Assembly: GCF_010682105.1 (NCBI RefSeq)
Contig: NZ_JAAGWH010000022.1
Coordinates: forward strand, 1 to 64,000
Length of the DNA stretch: 64,000 nucleotides
Source: Modestobacter muralis
Lineage (GTDB): Bacteria > Actinomycetota > Actinomycetes > Mycobacteriales > Geodermatophilaceae
Reading direction: 5' to 3'
The notes below the pieces were generated by a model. That model saw nothing but the letters and a program-made list of their open reading frames with translations, did no database searches and had not been told where the DNA came from. The position numbers were made by a program, and so were the translations under genes. Positions within the stretch are counted from its first letter, which is position 1. The number at the start of each line of letters is the position of its first letter. Below are positions 1-8,110 of this stretch, piece by piece.

Positions 1-86
1 GCGACGACATGCAGGAGAAGTTCGCCCGGGACTTCGCCGACGCCTGGGTGAAGGTCATGGAGCTGGACCGCTTCGACCTGCGCTGA
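1..86 (+). CDS. katG: Catalase-peroxidase, C-terminal end (partial)
   Basis: Only the last 27 codons are inside the window; the gene is cut by the left edge. The visible peptide ends KVMELDRFDLR after KFARDFADAWV, which matches the conserved end of bifunctional catalase-peroxidases (typically KF.RDFV.AW.KVM.LDRFD). KatG is a cytoplasmic haem enzyme that removes hydrogen peroxide. Haem and catalytic residues lie outside the window, so integrity cannot be judged. A strong hairpin follows the stop within about 10 bases. The call rests on a short but distinctive tail. Confidence 0.85.
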   Translation, partial: DDMQEKFARDFADAWVKVMELDRFDLR

Positions 87-96
87 CCCACCTGCG

Positions 97-129
97 ACGC
101 CCCGGTCCGCCTCGTGCGGACCGGGGCGT
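97..129 (+). terminator. Terminator hairpin after katG
   Basis: A perfect 14-bp stem (97-110 with 116-129, 5-base loop) begins 10 bases after the katG stop. There is no clear T tract, as is usual for GC-rich actinobacterial terminators. Confidence 0.75.
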
Positions 130-253
130 TCGCGCGTCCGCGCCCGGGGCACTCGCGGGACGGCCGGACCCCACTGCTGGGGTCAGGCGCTGCCCGACAC
201 CACGCCCGGGGAGGACGACGGCGGCTCCCCCGAGTAGCCCGAACGGGCGATCC

Positions 254-293
254 AGGTGGTCCCCCCACTGGTCGACGTGAACGGGGACCACCT
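254..293 (+). promoter_or_regulatory. Inverted repeat just upstream of a ribosome binding site
   Basis: AGGTGGTCCCC (254-264) is perfectly complementary to 283-293, with an 18-base loop. It ends 8 bases before the GGAG ribosome binding site (301-304) of the next gene. It could be an operator or an mRNA hairpin affecting translation; a terminator role is less likely because a gene starts right after it. The role is inferred from position only. Confidence 0.4.
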
Positions 294-311
294 ACCTACA
301 GGAGCATCAGC

Positions 312-1223
312 ATGGGGCTGTTCGCCTGCGTCCACGGACACCACGGGGCGTGCCGGACCTGCGACATCGTCAACGCGGAGCGAGCCACCACGGAGGCCGT
401 GGAGCGGCAGACCTCGGCGGTCCGGGAGGCGGCGGAGCGTGCCCGCGCGGACCGCGCCCGCCAGGAGGACCGGGAGCGGCACGAGGCGGAGGCAGCGTCG
501 GAGCGCCGTCGTGAGGCCGCCGCTGCGGAGAGGCAGCGGGAGTGGGACCGCCGCGGCGCCGAGGCGGCTGCCGAGGTGGACCGCGAGATGACCCGCGAGG
601 CGGAGTGGGAGCGGCAGGCCGCCGAGCGCGCCCGCCAGGAGGACATGGAGCAGGCCGCTGCCGAGGGGCAGGCGCTGGCCCGGCGGAAGCGCCGCGCACT
701 GGCCGAGGCACGCGACGCTGCGGCGTCCGAGGGCCGCACGCTCACCGAGGTGGAGGCGCTGGACGTCGAGGAGGAGGTCGAGCGCGCGGTCGAGCACGAG
801 CGGCACGGGGCCGAGATGGCCCGGTGGCAGGCTGAGGCCCCGCGCCGCGAGGCGGAGCGTGCTGAGTGCAAGACCGAGCAGGCCCGGCGGGACGCCGAGG
901 TGCAGGAACGGGCAGCGCGCCGTGCCGCCGAGGCTGCCGCCGACGCCGCCCGACAGGCAGAACTGGCGGAGCGCGAGGACCGTGAGCGTCGAGCCCAGGC
1001 GGAACGTGCGCGCGCCGCGCGGGCGCGGGAGGCGCGCCAGGCGCCCTTCTTCCGGGTGGCCACCTTCCTCGCGGTCCTCGTGGGCGTGACGTTCGGCGTC
1101 ATCAACGTCGTCACGGGCGGCGTCCTCAGCGGGATCGGCAACTTCCTCTTCGCCGGAGTGCTGGCGCTCATCATCTTCAACCTGATCGCGCAGGGCCTGG
1201 CATCGGCGCTCATCCGCCGCTAG
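312..1223 (+). CDS. Coiled-coil membrane protein with N-terminal Cys/His cluster
   Basis: I do not recognise a named family. The 303-residue product has three parts. The first 18 residues hold C6, H8, H10, H11, C14 and C17, a possible metal-binding knot. Residues about 25-245 are almost pure Glu/Arg/Ala and should form a long charged coiled coil. The last 58 residues form two hydrophobic helices (FFRVATFLAVLVGV and FLFAGVLALIIFNLIA) ending IRR. Topology is probably cytoplasmic coil, then a C-terminal membrane hairpin. The start at ATG 312 is chosen because GGAG sits 7 bases upstream and the Cys/His cluster begins there; the upstream extension has no such support. Function is unknown; a scaffold or membrane-stress role is a guess. 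Confidence 0.75.
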   Translation: MGLFACVHGHHGACRTCDIVNAERATTEAVERQTSAVREAAERARADRARQEDRERHEAEAASERRREAAAAERQREWDRRGAEAAAEVDREMTREAEWERQAAERARQEDMEQAAAEGQALARRKRRALAEARDAAASEGRTLTEVEALDVEEEVERAVEHERHGAEMARWQAEAPRREAERAECKTEQARRDAEVQERAARRAAEAAADAARQAELAEREDRERRAQAERARAARAREARQAPFFRVATFLAVLVGVTFGVINVVTGGVLSGIGNFLFAGVLALIIFNLIAQGLASALIRR

Positions 1224-1257
1224 CCCCGTCGGTCGGCACGGACCACGCGGGAACGAG

Positions 1258-1291
1258 TCAGGCCGCCCACCCCAGCGGGTGGACGGCCTGA
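1258..1291. terminator. Bidirectional terminator hairpin
   Basis: The stem TCAGGCCG...CGGCCTGA continues as CCACCC/GGGTGG after one mismatch, around a CAGC loop. It lies between the rightward coiled-coil gene and the leftward tRNA-Ala gene, so it can end transcripts from both sides. Confidence 0.7.
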
Positions 1292-1300
1292 TCAACGGGG

Positions 1301-1373
1301 TGGAGCTGAGGGGACTCGAACCCCTGACCCCCACACTGCCAGTGTGGTGCGCTACCAGCTGCGCCACAGCCCC
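1301..1373 (-). tRNA. tRNA-Ala (anticodon GGC)
   Basis: The minus strand folds into a complete 73-base cloverleaf. The acceptor stem is GGGGCTG with CAGCTCC, the D arm GCGC...GCGC, the anticodon loop CTGGCAG giving GGC, the T arm AGGGG-TTCGAGT-CCCCT, and the discriminator base A. CCA is not encoded, as in most actinobacterial tRNAs. It reads GCC and GCU alanine codons. It follows the kdp operon on the same strand but is separated from it by a terminator-like hairpin. No sign that it serves as an integration site. Confidence 0.95.
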
Positions 1374-1426
1374 TTGCCGACCCGGTCTGGTGTGTCCGAG
1401 CCGTGGAGAACAGTACAACAGGGTGA

Positions 1427-1463
1427 ACGGCGCCCGACGGAGGGGTCCCCCGCCGGACGCCGT
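1427..1463 (-). terminator. Terminator after kdpC
   Basis: A long imperfect hairpin (ACGGCG...CGCCGT with a GGGG/CCCC core) ends a few bases beyond the kdpC stop, closing the leftward kdp operon before tRNA-Ala. Confidence 0.6.
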
Positions 1464-1467
1464 GTCG

Positions 1468-2079
1468 TCAGCCTGCGGTGCCGAACCGCTCGTCCAGCGC
1501 CAGGTTGAGCTCCAGCACGTTGACGTACGGTGCACCGATGAAGCCCAGGTCCCGCCCGTGCGTGGCCCCGTCGACCAGCGCGGCGACGTCAGCGGCGGAC
1601 GCCCCACGCGCAGAGGCCACCCGCTGCACCTGGATCGCGGCATAGGCCGGCGAGATACCCGGGTCGAGCCCGGACGCCGACGCTGTCACCGCGTCGGCCG
1701 GCACGTCAGCCAGCGGGACGTCGTCCAACGCCGCCACCTGCTGCTTCCGCTCGTCGATCGCGTCGACCAGCTCGCTGGAGTTCGGCCCCAGGTTCGACCC
1801 ACCCGACGCCGCACCGTCGTAGTCCGACGCCGACGGTCGGGACTGGAAGTACTGCGGCAGTGCGTCCCCGGAGGCGGACACGAACGCCTGCCCGATCAGC
1901 GTCGACCCGACCACGGCGCCGTCGCGGGTCACGAGCGACCCGTCGGCACCGCCGGGGCGGATGACCTGGGCGATGCCGAGCATCACCAGCGGGTAGACCA
2001 GCCCCAGCACCACGGTGGCGAGGAGGACGGCACGGACAGCGGCCACCAGCTGGCGGCCAGAACGCAGAGTGGGCATCAC
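1468..2079 (-). CDS. kdpC: Potassium-transporting ATPase subunit C
   Basis: KdpC is the single-span subunit of the high-affinity KdpFABC potassium pump. It sits at the membrane and supports ATP use by KdpB. The product (203 residues, close to the family norm) has an N-terminal membrane helix ([20 protein letters not shown]) followed by family landmarks [51 protein letters not shown] and ALDERFG. The GTG start overlaps the kdpB stop as GTGATG; the ATG one codon later is equally possible. It is the last gene of the operon, translationally coupled to kdpB. Confidence 0.96.
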   Translation of the reverse strand: MMPTLRSGRQLVAAVRAVLLATVVLGLVYPLVMLGIAQVIRPGGADGSLVTRDGAVVGSTLIGQAFVSASGDALPQYFQSRPSASDYDGAASGGSNLGPNSSELVDAIDERKQQVAALDDVPLADVPADAVTASASGLDPGISPAYAAIQVQRVASARGASAADVAALVDGATHGRDLGFIGAPYVNVLELNLALDERFGTAG

Positions 2080-4106
2080 GCGATCCCGGGGATCAGAGAG
2101 ACGAGCAGGTCGATGAGCTTGATCCCGACGAAGGGCAGCACCACGCCGCCGACGCCGTAGACCAGCAAGTTGCGGCGCAACATCGCCGATGCCGAGGACG
2201 GCCGGTATCGGACACCGCGCAGGGCCAGCGGCACCAGGGCCACGATGATCAGCGCGTTGAAGACGACCGCCGACAAGATGGCCGACTCCGGCGAGGCCAG
2301 CCGCATGATGTTGAGCCGGTCCAGCCCCGGGAAGACGCCGGCGAACATGGCCGGCAGGATCGCGAAGTACTTGGCCAGGTCGTTGGCGATGGAGAACGTG
2401 GTCAGCGACCCGCGGGTGATGAGCAGCTGCTTGCCGATCTCCACGATCTCGATCAGCTTCGTCGGGTCGGAGTCGAGGTCGACCATGTTGCCGGCCTCCT
2501 TCGCTGCCGACGTGCCGGTGTTCATCGCCACCCCGACGTCGGCCTGCGCCAGCGCCGGGGCGTCGTTGGTCCCGTCACCGGTCATCGCGACCAGCCGGCC
2601 GCCGTCCTGCTCCTTGACGATCAGCGCCAGCTTGTCCTCCGGCGTCGCCTCGGCCAGGACGTCGTCGATGCCGGCCTCCGCGGCGATCGCCCGCGCCGTC
2701 CGCTCGTTGTCGCCGGTGATCATCACCGTGCGGATGCCCATCCGGCGCAGCTCCTCGAAGCGCTCCCGCATGCCGGGCTTGACGACGTCCTTGAGGTGGA
2801 TGACGCCCAGCACGCGCGCCGACCCACCCGAGGCGACCGCCAGCAGCAGCGGCGTCCCGCCGGAGGCAGCGATGGTGTCGACCGCACCGGCGACGTCCGG
2901 CGGGACGGCGCCGCCCAGCGAGCGCACCCACGTCTGCACCGACCCGGCCGCGCCCTTGCGCAGCTGCCGGCCGTCGGGCAGGTCGACCCCGCTCATCCGG
3001 GTCTGCGCGGTGAACGGCACGAACTCCGCGCCGCCCAGGTCCCGCTCCCCCAGCCCGGCCAGCGTGACGATGCTGCGGCCCTCGGGCGTCTCGTCGGACA
3101 GCGAGGCCAGGTGTGCTGCGTCGGTGACCTCGGCCAGCGTCGCGTCACCGACCGGCACGAACGACGCCGCCTGCCGGTTGCCGAGGGTGATCGTGCCGGT
3201 CTTGTCCAGCAGCAGGGTGTTCACGTCACCGGCCGCCTCGACGGCGCGGCCGCTCATCGCCAGCACGTTGCGCTGCACCAGCCGGTCCATCCCGGCGATG
3301 CCGATGGCCGACAGCAGCGCGCCGATCGTCGTCGGGATCAGGCAGACCACCAGCGCGATCAGCACCGTGATCGACTGCTCGGCGCCGGAGTAGATCGCCA
3401 GCGGCTGCAGCGTCACCACCGCCAGCAGGAAGACGATCGTCAGCGAGCTGAGCAGGGTGTTCAGCGCGATCTCGTTCGGCGTCCGCTGCCGGGACGCCCC
3501 CTCGACCAGCGCGATCATCCGGTCGACGAACGTCTCCCCCGGCTTGCTGGTGATCTGCACGACGATCCGGTCGGACAGCACCGTCGTCCCGCCGGTCACC
3601 GCCGAGCGGTCACCGCCGGACTCCCGGATCACCGGCGCGGACTCCCCTGTGATCGCCGACTCGTCGACGCTGGCGATGCCCTCCACGACGTCGCCGTCCC
3701 CGGGCACCACCTGCCCGGCCACCACCACGACCCGCATGCCGGGCCGCAGGTCCGGCGCCGGCACCTCCGAACCGTCCTCCAGGACGGCGACGGTGCTGGT
3801 GCGGGCGTTGCGCAGGCTCGCCGCCTGCGCCTTGCCACGGCCCTCGGCGACGGCCTCGGCGATGTTGGCGAACAGCACGGTCAGCCACAGCCAGACCGCG
3901 ATCAGCCAGCCGAACAGCGAGGGGTCGGTGAGCGCCAGGACGGTGGAGAACACCGAGCCGACCCACACCACGAAGACGACGGGCTGGCGCACCAGGCCGC
4001 GCGGGTCGAGCTTGCGCACCGCCCCGACCAGGGCCGGGCCCCATTCGATGCCGGCACGTTGCTGCGGGCGCGACTCGACGGGAGGTCGTTCGAGCGTCGC
4101 GGTCAT
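2076..4106 (-). CDS. kdpB: Potassium-transporting ATPase ATP-binding subunit B
   Basis: This P-type ATPase subunit hydrolyses ATP to drive potassium import through KdpA. Visible hallmarks are the TGES actuator motif (AITGESAPV), the phosphorylation site [10 protein letters not shown], the nucleotide-binding [14 protein letters not shown], and the hinge [19 protein letters not shown]. Hydrophobic helices flank these at both ends, and length (676) is typical. It ends overlapping kdpC and starts 31 bases after kdpA, so it belongs to one operon. The ATG is followed by [11 protein letters not shown]. The protein appears intact, with no missing catalytic residue. Confidence 0.97.
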   Translation of the reverse strand: MTATLERPPVESRPQQRAGIEWGPALVGAVRKLDPRGLVRQPVVFVVWVGSVFSTVLALTDPSLFGWLIAVWLWLTVLFANIAEAVAEGRGKAQAASLRNARTSTVAVLEDGSEVPAPDLRPGMRVVVVAGQVVPGDGDVVEGIASVDESAITGESAPVIRESGGDRSAVTGGTTVLSDRIVVQITSKPGETFVDRMIALVEGASRQRTPNEIALNTLLSSLTIVFLLAVVTLQPLAIYSGAEQSITVLIALVVCLIPTTIGALLSAIGIAGMDRLVQRNVLAMSGRAVEAAGDVNTLLLDKTGTITLGNRQAASFVPVGDATLAEVTDAAHLASLSDETPEGRSIVTLAGLGERDLGGAEFVPFTAQTRMSGVDLPDGRQLRKGAAGSVQTWVRSLGGAVPPDVAGAVDTIAASGGTPLLLAVASGGSARVLGVIHLKDVVKPGMRERFEELRRMGIRTVMITGDNERTARAIAAEAGIDDVLAEATPEDKLALIVKEQDGGRLVAMTGDGTNDAPALAQADVGVAMNTGTSAAKEAGNMVDLDSDPTKLIEIVEIGKQLLITRGSLTTFSIANDLAKYFAILPAMFAGVFPGLDRLNIMRLASPESAILSAVVFNALIIVALVPLALRGVRYRPSSASAMLRRNLLVYGVGGVVLPFVGIKLIDLLVSLIPGIA

Positions 4107-4137
4107 GACACGTCTCCAGCGAGAAGGGGTGTGGTGG

Positions 4138-5799
4138 TCACGAGAGGGCCTCCGCCAGCGGGCCCAGGGAGAGTGCGGGGAAGTACGTGAGCCCGACGAC
4201 CACCAGGACGACGGCCGTCAGCAGCCCGACGAACAGGACCTGGTGGGTGGGCAGGGTCCCGGCGGTGGCCGGTGTGCGCCCCTGCTGGGCCAGCCGGCCG
4301 GCCAGGGCGAGCACCAGCACGATCGGCACGAACCGGCCGAAGGCCATCGCCAGGCCCAGCGCGGTGTTGTAGAACGGCGTGTTCGCGCTCAGCCCGGCGA
4401 ACGCCGAGCCGTTGTTGTTGCCGGCCGAGGTGAATGCGTAGAGCACCTCGGACAGGCCGTGCGACCCGGTGTTGAGCATCGAGCCGCGGCCGGCGGCGGT
4501 GGCCATCGCGACCGCGGTGCCGATCAGCACGATCGCCGGGGTGGTGAGCACGTAGAGGGAGGCCATCGTCATCTCCCGGCCACCGAGCTTCTTGCCCAGG
4601 TACTCCGGGGTGCGCCCGACCATGAGGCCGGCGACGAAGACGGCGATGACGGCCAGCACGAGCATCCCGTAGAGGCCCGAGCCGACCCCGCCGGGCGCGA
4701 CCTCGCCCAGCATCATGTTGGCCATCGTCAGCAGCCCGCCGGTGGGCGTGTAGCTGTCGTGCAGGGAGTTGGTCGCACCGGTCGAGGTCAGCGTGGTCGC
4801 CGTCCCGAACAGGGCCGACAGCGGTCCGCCGAAGCGCACCTCCTGACCCTCGGTCGCCGCACCCGCCAGCTGCAGCGCGGCACCGCCGGCCCGCGCCTGC
4901 GCCCAGCTGTTCAGCGCCAGGGACGCCGTCGCGAGGGTCGCCATCACGCCGACGATCGCCAGGCCCTGCCGCTTGTCGCCGACCATCCGGCCGAAGGTGC
5001 GCGGCAGGGAGAACGGGATGACGAGCATCAGGAACACCTGGAACAGCGAGATCCAGGCGCTGGGGCCCTCGAAGGGATGCGCGGAGTTGGCGTTGTAGAA
5101 GCCGCCGCCGTTGGTGCCCAGCTGCTTGATCGCCTCTTGGGAGGCCACCGGCCCGCCGGGCAGGAACTGGCTCGCGCCGCCCAGCGTGGTCGCGTCGGTC
5201 CCGGCGGACAGGTTCTGCACCACGCCACCGAGCACGAGGACGACGGCGGCCAACACCGACAGCGGCAGCAGGACGCGGGTGACCGCGCGGGTGATGTCGA
5301 CCCAGGCGTTGCCCAGCCGGTCGGTGCGGGTGCGGGCGAAGCCGCGCACCAACGCGACCGCCACCGCCAGCCCGACCGCCGCGGAGAGGAAGTTCTGCAC
5401 CGCCAGGCCGGCCATCTGGACCAGGTGGCCCATCGTCGACTCACCGGCATAGCCCTGCCAGTTCGTGTTGGTCACGAAGCTGACCGCGGTGTTCCAGGCC
5501 GAGCCGGACTCGACCGCCGGCATCCCGTTGCTCCACGGCAGCAGCGACTGCAGCCGCTGGAGCAGGTAGAGGAAGAGCACCGAGACCAGGGAGAACGCCA
5601 GCACGCTGCGCAGGTAGGTGGGCCAGCGCTGTTCGGCGTCGGCGTCCACGCCGACCGCCCGGTAGACCAGCTTCTCCACCCGACCGTGCCGGGGGCTGGT
5701 GAACACCCGGGCCATCCAGTCGCCCAGCGGCCGGTGGACGGCGACCAGCGCCACGACCAGCAGCCCGGCCTGCAGCCAGCCGGCTGCCCCGGCGCTCAT
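4138..5799 (-). CDS. kdpA: Potassium-transporting ATPase potassium-binding subunit A
   Basis: KdpA is the channel-like subunit that selects and moves potassium. The 553-residue product is a multi-span membrane protein (about ten helices). Selectivity-loop signatures are visible: [34 protein letters not shown] and [12 protein letters not shown]. The ATG start overlaps the kdpF stop (ATGA), giving tight coupling. The protein looks complete and of normal length. Confidence 0.97.
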   Translation of the reverse strand: MSAGAAGWLQAGLLVVALVAVHRPLGDWMARVFTSPRHGRVEKLVYRAVGVDADAEQRWPTYLRSVLAFSLVSVLFLYLLQRLQSLLPWSNGMPAVESGSAWNTAVSFVTNTNWQGYAGESTMGHLVQMAGLAVQNFLSAAVGLAVAVALVRGFARTRTDRLGNAWVDITRAVTRVLLPLSVLAAVVLVLGGVVQNLSAGTDATTLGGASQFLPGGPVASQEAIKQLGTNGGGFYNANSAHPFEGPSAWISLFQVFLMLVIPFSLPRTFGRMVGDKRQGLAIVGVMATLATASLALNSWAQARAGGAALQLAGAATEGQEVRFGGPLSALFGTATTLTSTGATNSLHDSYTPTGGLLTMANMMLGEVAPGGVGSGLYGMLVLAVIAVFVAGLMVGRTPEYLGKKLGGREMTMASLYVLTTPAIVLIGTAVAMATAAGRGSMLNTGSHGLSEVLYAFTSAGNNNGSAFAGLSANTPFYNTALGLAMAFGRFVPIVLVLALAGRLAQQGRTPATAGTLPTHQVLFVGLLTAVVLVVVGLTYFPALSLGPLAEALS

Positions 5800-5879
5800 C
5801 AGAACCGCTCCGGGAACAGCAGCGACGCCAGCAGGTAGAGCACCAGGGCCGCGGCCACGGCGAGCGCCACCCAGGTCAC
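5799..5879 (-). CDS. kdpF: Potassium-transporting ATPase subunit F
   Basis: A 26-codon ORF encodes one hydrophobic helix ([20 protein letters not shown]) followed by PERF. That is the size, topology and ending of actinobacterial KdpF, the small lipid-like subunit that stabilises KdpABC. It begins with GTG, overlaps the stop of the small ORF before it (GTGA), and its own stop overlaps the kdpA ATG. It is easy to miss because of its length, but position and ending make the call firm. Confidence 0.9.
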   Translation of the reverse strand: MTWVALAVAAALVLYLLASLLFPERF

Positions 5880-5959
5880 AGCCTCTCCACCCCGCGAGCA
5901 GCCAGCGCCAGGAGCCCGAAGACCGCCAGCGTGAGGAGCACGTAGACCACGTCGGTCAC
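5876..5959 (-). CDS. 27-residue membrane protein at the head of the kdp operon
   Basis: A GTG-started ORF encodes [20 protein letters not shown] followed by ARGVERL: one membrane helix with a short basic tail. The stop overlaps the kdpF GTG by three bases, so all five kdp-strand genes are chained by overlaps or short gaps. AAGG lies about 10 bases before the start. I recall similar short ORFs before kdpF in other actinobacteria but know no name or proven role. It could be a second small Kdp subunit or a translation-coupling leader. Coding is supported by overlap and hydrophobicity, not by homology search. Confidence 0.7.
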   Translation of the reverse strand: MTDVVYVLLTLAVFGLLALAARGVERL

Positions 5960-6054
5960 GTCGAGAGCACCTTCATCCGTCTCGCGCGGACGACCCGTCG
6001 TCGTCCACCTCGCGAGTCGCGACGCTAGGAGCGGTCGCGCCGGACGCACCCGGC

Positions 6055-6107
6055 CTTGACGGTTTCCTGACGCCGACGGACGACGTCCTTGACGCCGCCC
6101 TGACGCC
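6055..6107 (-). promoter_or_regulatory. Predicted KdpE operators upstream of kdpFABC
   Basis: Two copies of a tandem direct repeat occur: CTTGACG...CCTGACGCC (half sites starting 6056 and 6067) and CTTGACGCC...CTGACGCC (6089 and 6100). Half sites in each pair are exactly 11 bp apart, and the pairs are 22 bp apart after a degenerate middle position, so all lie on one face of the helix. OmpR-family regulators such as KdpE bind this kind of tandem site. The same motif precedes kdpD. The element sits about 100 bases before the first kdp gene and also upstream of dedA. Binding is inferred. Confidence 0.6.
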
Positions 6108-6184
6108 GAGCCGGGACCGTGTGCGGCCGCTCACAGGACCAGCAGGGCCTGGTTCACCGGCCGCGATCAGGGCACGGTCAGGAC

Positions 6185-6811
6185 GTGCTCAGTGCCCTCC
6201 TGGACCGGATCGGCGACTGGCCGGCCGTCCTGGTGCTCGGCGTCGCGGCGGTCGTGCTGGCCGTGGAGAGCGGCTTCCTGGTCGGGATGCTGCTGCCCGG
6301 CACCACGACGCTGGTGGTCCTGGGCCTGTGGTCGGCGGCGTCGGGGACCCACCCCGTGTGGCCGGTCGCGGTGGCCGCCGTCGCCAGCGTGACCGGGGCA
6401 CTGACCGGCTGGCGCCGCGGGCACGGACGGCGGGCGCTCGACCCCGGCAGCCACCGCAGGCTGCGCGCCCGGGTCGACCCGGCCGTCCGCACCGCCCGCA
6501 GCTGGCTGGGACGGCTCGGCCCGGTGGGCACGGCCGCGGTGCTGGCCGGCGGGCACTGGGTGGCGGTCACCCGCACGCTGGTCCCGCGGGTCGCCGGCGG
6601 TGCGCACGTGCCGCTGCGGCTGGCCGGGCCGGTCCTCGCGGTCAGCGGCACGGCCTGGGCGGCCACCGTCGTCCTGCTGTCCCGGGCGCTCGGGGAGCGG
6701 GTGGCCCGGGACGCCGGGTGGGTGCCGGCCGTCGTCCTTGCCGTCCTGCTCGTGGTGCTGGTCGTGCGGTCCGCCCGGGCCCACCACTCCTCGGCGGCGC
6801 ACGGCGGGTGA
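6185..6811 (+). CDS. DedA family membrane protein
   Basis: The product is an integral membrane protein of about 208 residues with the DedA/SNARE-associated fold. The first re-entrant motif ESGFLVGMLLPGTTTL matches the family E-x-x-x-P-x-P region. The second region GGHWVAVTRTLVPRVAGGAHVP carries the conserved R-x-x-P...AG. Several hydrophobic helices follow. DedA proteins act as lipid flippases or maintain proton-motive force and membrane homeostasis. GTG 6185 was chosen because homology-like sequence begins at once, but the ribosome site is poor, so the start is uncertain. It sits between the two kdp units and may share their promoter region. Confidence 0.75.
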   Translation: MLSALLDRIGDWPAVLVLGVAAVVLAVESGFLVGMLLPGTTTLVVLGLWSAASGTHPVWPVAVAAVASVTGALTGWRRGHGRRALDPGSHRRLRARVDPAVRTARSWLGRLGPVGTAAVLAGGHWVAVTRTLVPRVAGGAHVPLRLAGPVLAVSGTAWAATVVLLSRALGERVARDAGWVPAVVLAVLLVVLVVRSARAHHSSAAHGG

Positions 6812-6840
6812 GGCGGCCCCGCCGTGCGCCGGCGGTGCGG

Positions 6841-7263
6841 TCAGGCGGACGGCGGAGGGGCCATCTGGGCGACCCGCACCGAGTTGCCGAACGGGTCGCG
6901 GAAGCCGAAGTCGATGCCGTAGGGCTGCACGACCGGCTCCTCGGGGAGGTCGACGCCGCGCTCCCTCAGCTCGGCGTGCGTCTTGTGCGCGTCGTCGGTG
7001 GTGAAGAAGAGGTTGCCGCCACCGGCGCCCTTGGTGACGGAGTCGCGCACCTGCTCGGCGACCTCGGGGCTCACCGACGGCGGCGCGGGCAGCTCCAGCA
7101 GGACGGCGTGCCCGGGGTCGGTGGGCAGCGCCACGGTGAGGAAGCGCATCGGCCCGAACTGCTGGTCGGTCTGGACCTCGAAGCCGAGCTTGCCGACGTA
7201 GAAGTCGAGGGCCTCGTCCTGGTCGAGCACGTACAGGGAGGTGATCGAGATGGTGTTCAACAT
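6841..7263 (-). CDS. VOC family (glyoxalase-like) protein
   Basis: The 140-residue cytoplasmic protein has a single vicinal-oxygen-chelate domain: SITSLYVLDQDEALDFYVGKLGFEV at the start and YGIDFGFRDPFGNSVRV at the end, the classic DPFGN turn. Such proteins bind metal and act on small electrophiles, antibiotics or dioxygenase substrates; the substrate cannot be told from sequence. It begins 10 bases after the AraC-type gene on the same strand, so the regulator and this enzyme probably form one operon. That pairing is common in actinobacteria. Confidence 0.85.
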   Translation of the reverse strand: MLNTISITSLYVLDQDEALDFYVGKLGFEVQTDQQFGPMRFLTVALPTDPGHAVLLELPAPPSVSPEVAEQVRDSVTKGAGGGNLFFTTDDAHKTHAELRERGVDLPEEPVVQPYGIDFGFRDPFGNSVRVAQMAPPPSA

Positions 7264-7273
7264 GCCGACGACG

Positions 7274-7705
7274 CTAGGGGTGGGTGGGCACCGCTGGCTT
7301 CTCCGGAACTGCGGTCTCTGCCGGCCGCAGCCAGCGCATGCCGAAGCAGCTGGGCACCGGCGCGAGCGGCCCGCGCCGGCGGTGCACGCTCGGCGGCTCC
7401 CCGACGATCGCGCTGAACACCCGGCTGAACGTGCCCAGGCTGGAGAACCCGACGGCCATGCAGACGTCGGTCACGCTGGTGTCGGTGCAACGCAGCAGCC
7501 ACATCGCCCGCTCCACCCGGCGGCGCTGCAGGTAGCGGTGCGGCGTCTCACCGAAGGTCGCCTTGAAGGTGCGGCTGAAGTGCGCCGGGGAGACGCAGGC
7601 GATGGCGGCCAGCGCGGGCACGTCGAGCGGCTCGGCGTAGCTGCGGTCCATCGCGTCCCGGGCCCGGAGCATCCGCCGGTTGGAGTCCTCGCTCGCCCGG
7701 CTCAC
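7274..7705 (-). CDS. AraC family regulator, DNA-binding domain only
   Basis: The 143-residue protein is just the AraC double helix-turn-helix: first helix pair LDVPALAAIACVSPAHFSRTFKATFGETPHRYL, then SVTDVCMAVGFSSLGTFSRVFSAIVGEPPS, then a short tail. No sensor domain is present, unlike full-length AraC (about 290 residues), so it may respond through another protein or be constitutive. The GTG start is the last in-frame start that keeps the domain whole; no strong ribosome site precedes it. It is followed at once by the VOC gene. Two strong palindromes lie just upstream and might be its operators. Confidence 0.85.
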   Translation of the reverse strand: MSRASEDSNRRMLRARDAMDRSYAEPLDVPALAAIACVSPAHFSRTFKATFGETPHRYLQRRRVERAMWLLRCTDTSVTDVCMAVGFSSLGTFSRVFSAIVGEPPSVHRRRGPLAPVPSCFGMRWLRPAETAVPEKPAVPTHP

Positions 7706-7734
7706 CGCCGGATCATGACAGTTCCCCCGGCCGC

Positions 7735-7836
7735 CGCTCGTGCTCTGCTCACCGTCGTGAGCAGAGCACGAGCGACGCAGACACGTACTCCGCGACCGCT
7801 CGTGCTCTGCTCCCCCGGAGGGAGCAGAGCACAAGC
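7735..7836. repeat. Two tandem palindromes, GCTCGTGCTCTGCTC family
   Basis: Palindrome 1 has perfect 17-bp arms (7735-7751 and 7758-7774) around CCGTCG. Palindrome 2 has 17-bp arms with one mismatch (7798-7814 and 7820-7836) around CCGGA. The arms of both share GCTCGTGCTCTGCTC. They lie 23 bases apart in the gap between divergent araC-type and kdpD genes. They may be regulator sites, terminators, or copies of an interspersed palindromic repeat. Confidence 0.8.
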
Positions 7837-8048
7837 CGTCGCGGGACCCCCGTGCAGCCGCGGGATCGAGGACGGCGGCGGGGTGTGACAGGGCCGCGTC
7901 GGGGCCGCGGACCCGCTCGCCGGCAGCGTGAAGCTGGACGGGTGACCACGACCGCCGCCCCGTCCAGCGCCGCCACGCTGGCCCGCACCCGCTCGCCCGC
8001 ACCCGCCCGACCGCACCGCCCTCACCTCGGGGAGCTCGTCCGGGTGGT

Positions 8049-8068
8049 CTTGACGCGTTCCTGACGCC
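8049..8068 (+). promoter_or_regulatory. Predicted KdpE operator upstream of kdpD
   Basis: CTTGACGC followed 11 bp later by CCTGACGCC repeats the motif found twice upstream of kdpFABC. It ends about 42 bases before the kdpD start, a normal place for activator binding. This suggests that the sensor-regulator pair is autoregulated. Confidence 0.6.
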
Positions 8069-8110
8069 CGGCGGCGCCCCCTGCCCGCCGGCCGGGACGA
8101 TCATGGGGCC

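Larger units (their letters stand above)
7706..8110. other. 405-base intergenic region before kdpD
   Basis: No convincing gene is present. The region holds two large palindromes (7735-7836) near the AraC gene and the predicted KdpE site (8049-8068) near kdpD. A GTG frame from 7942 to 8064 could encode about 40 Ala/Arg/Pro residues, but it runs straight through the operator and has no ribosome site, so I do not call it. Confidence 0.6.

Noticed and set aside
1301-1373. tRNA-Ala as an integration site
   Set aside because: No integrase, no repeated tRNA 3' end and no foreign-looking genes beside it; kdp genes are normal neighbours.
183-1643. Long minus-strand frame over the coiled-coil gene and tRNA
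   Set aside because: It is the reverse shadow of a Glu/Arg/Ala-rich gene, runs through tRNA-Ala, and has no ribosome site or recognisable domain.
7735-7836. Possible CRISPR array
   Set aside because: Only two units, each palindromic with internal symmetry, no regular spacers and no cas genes.
7942-8064. Possible 40-codon leader ORF before kdpD
   Set aside because: Ala/Arg/Pro-only composition, no ribosome site, and it runs through the predicted KdpE operator.
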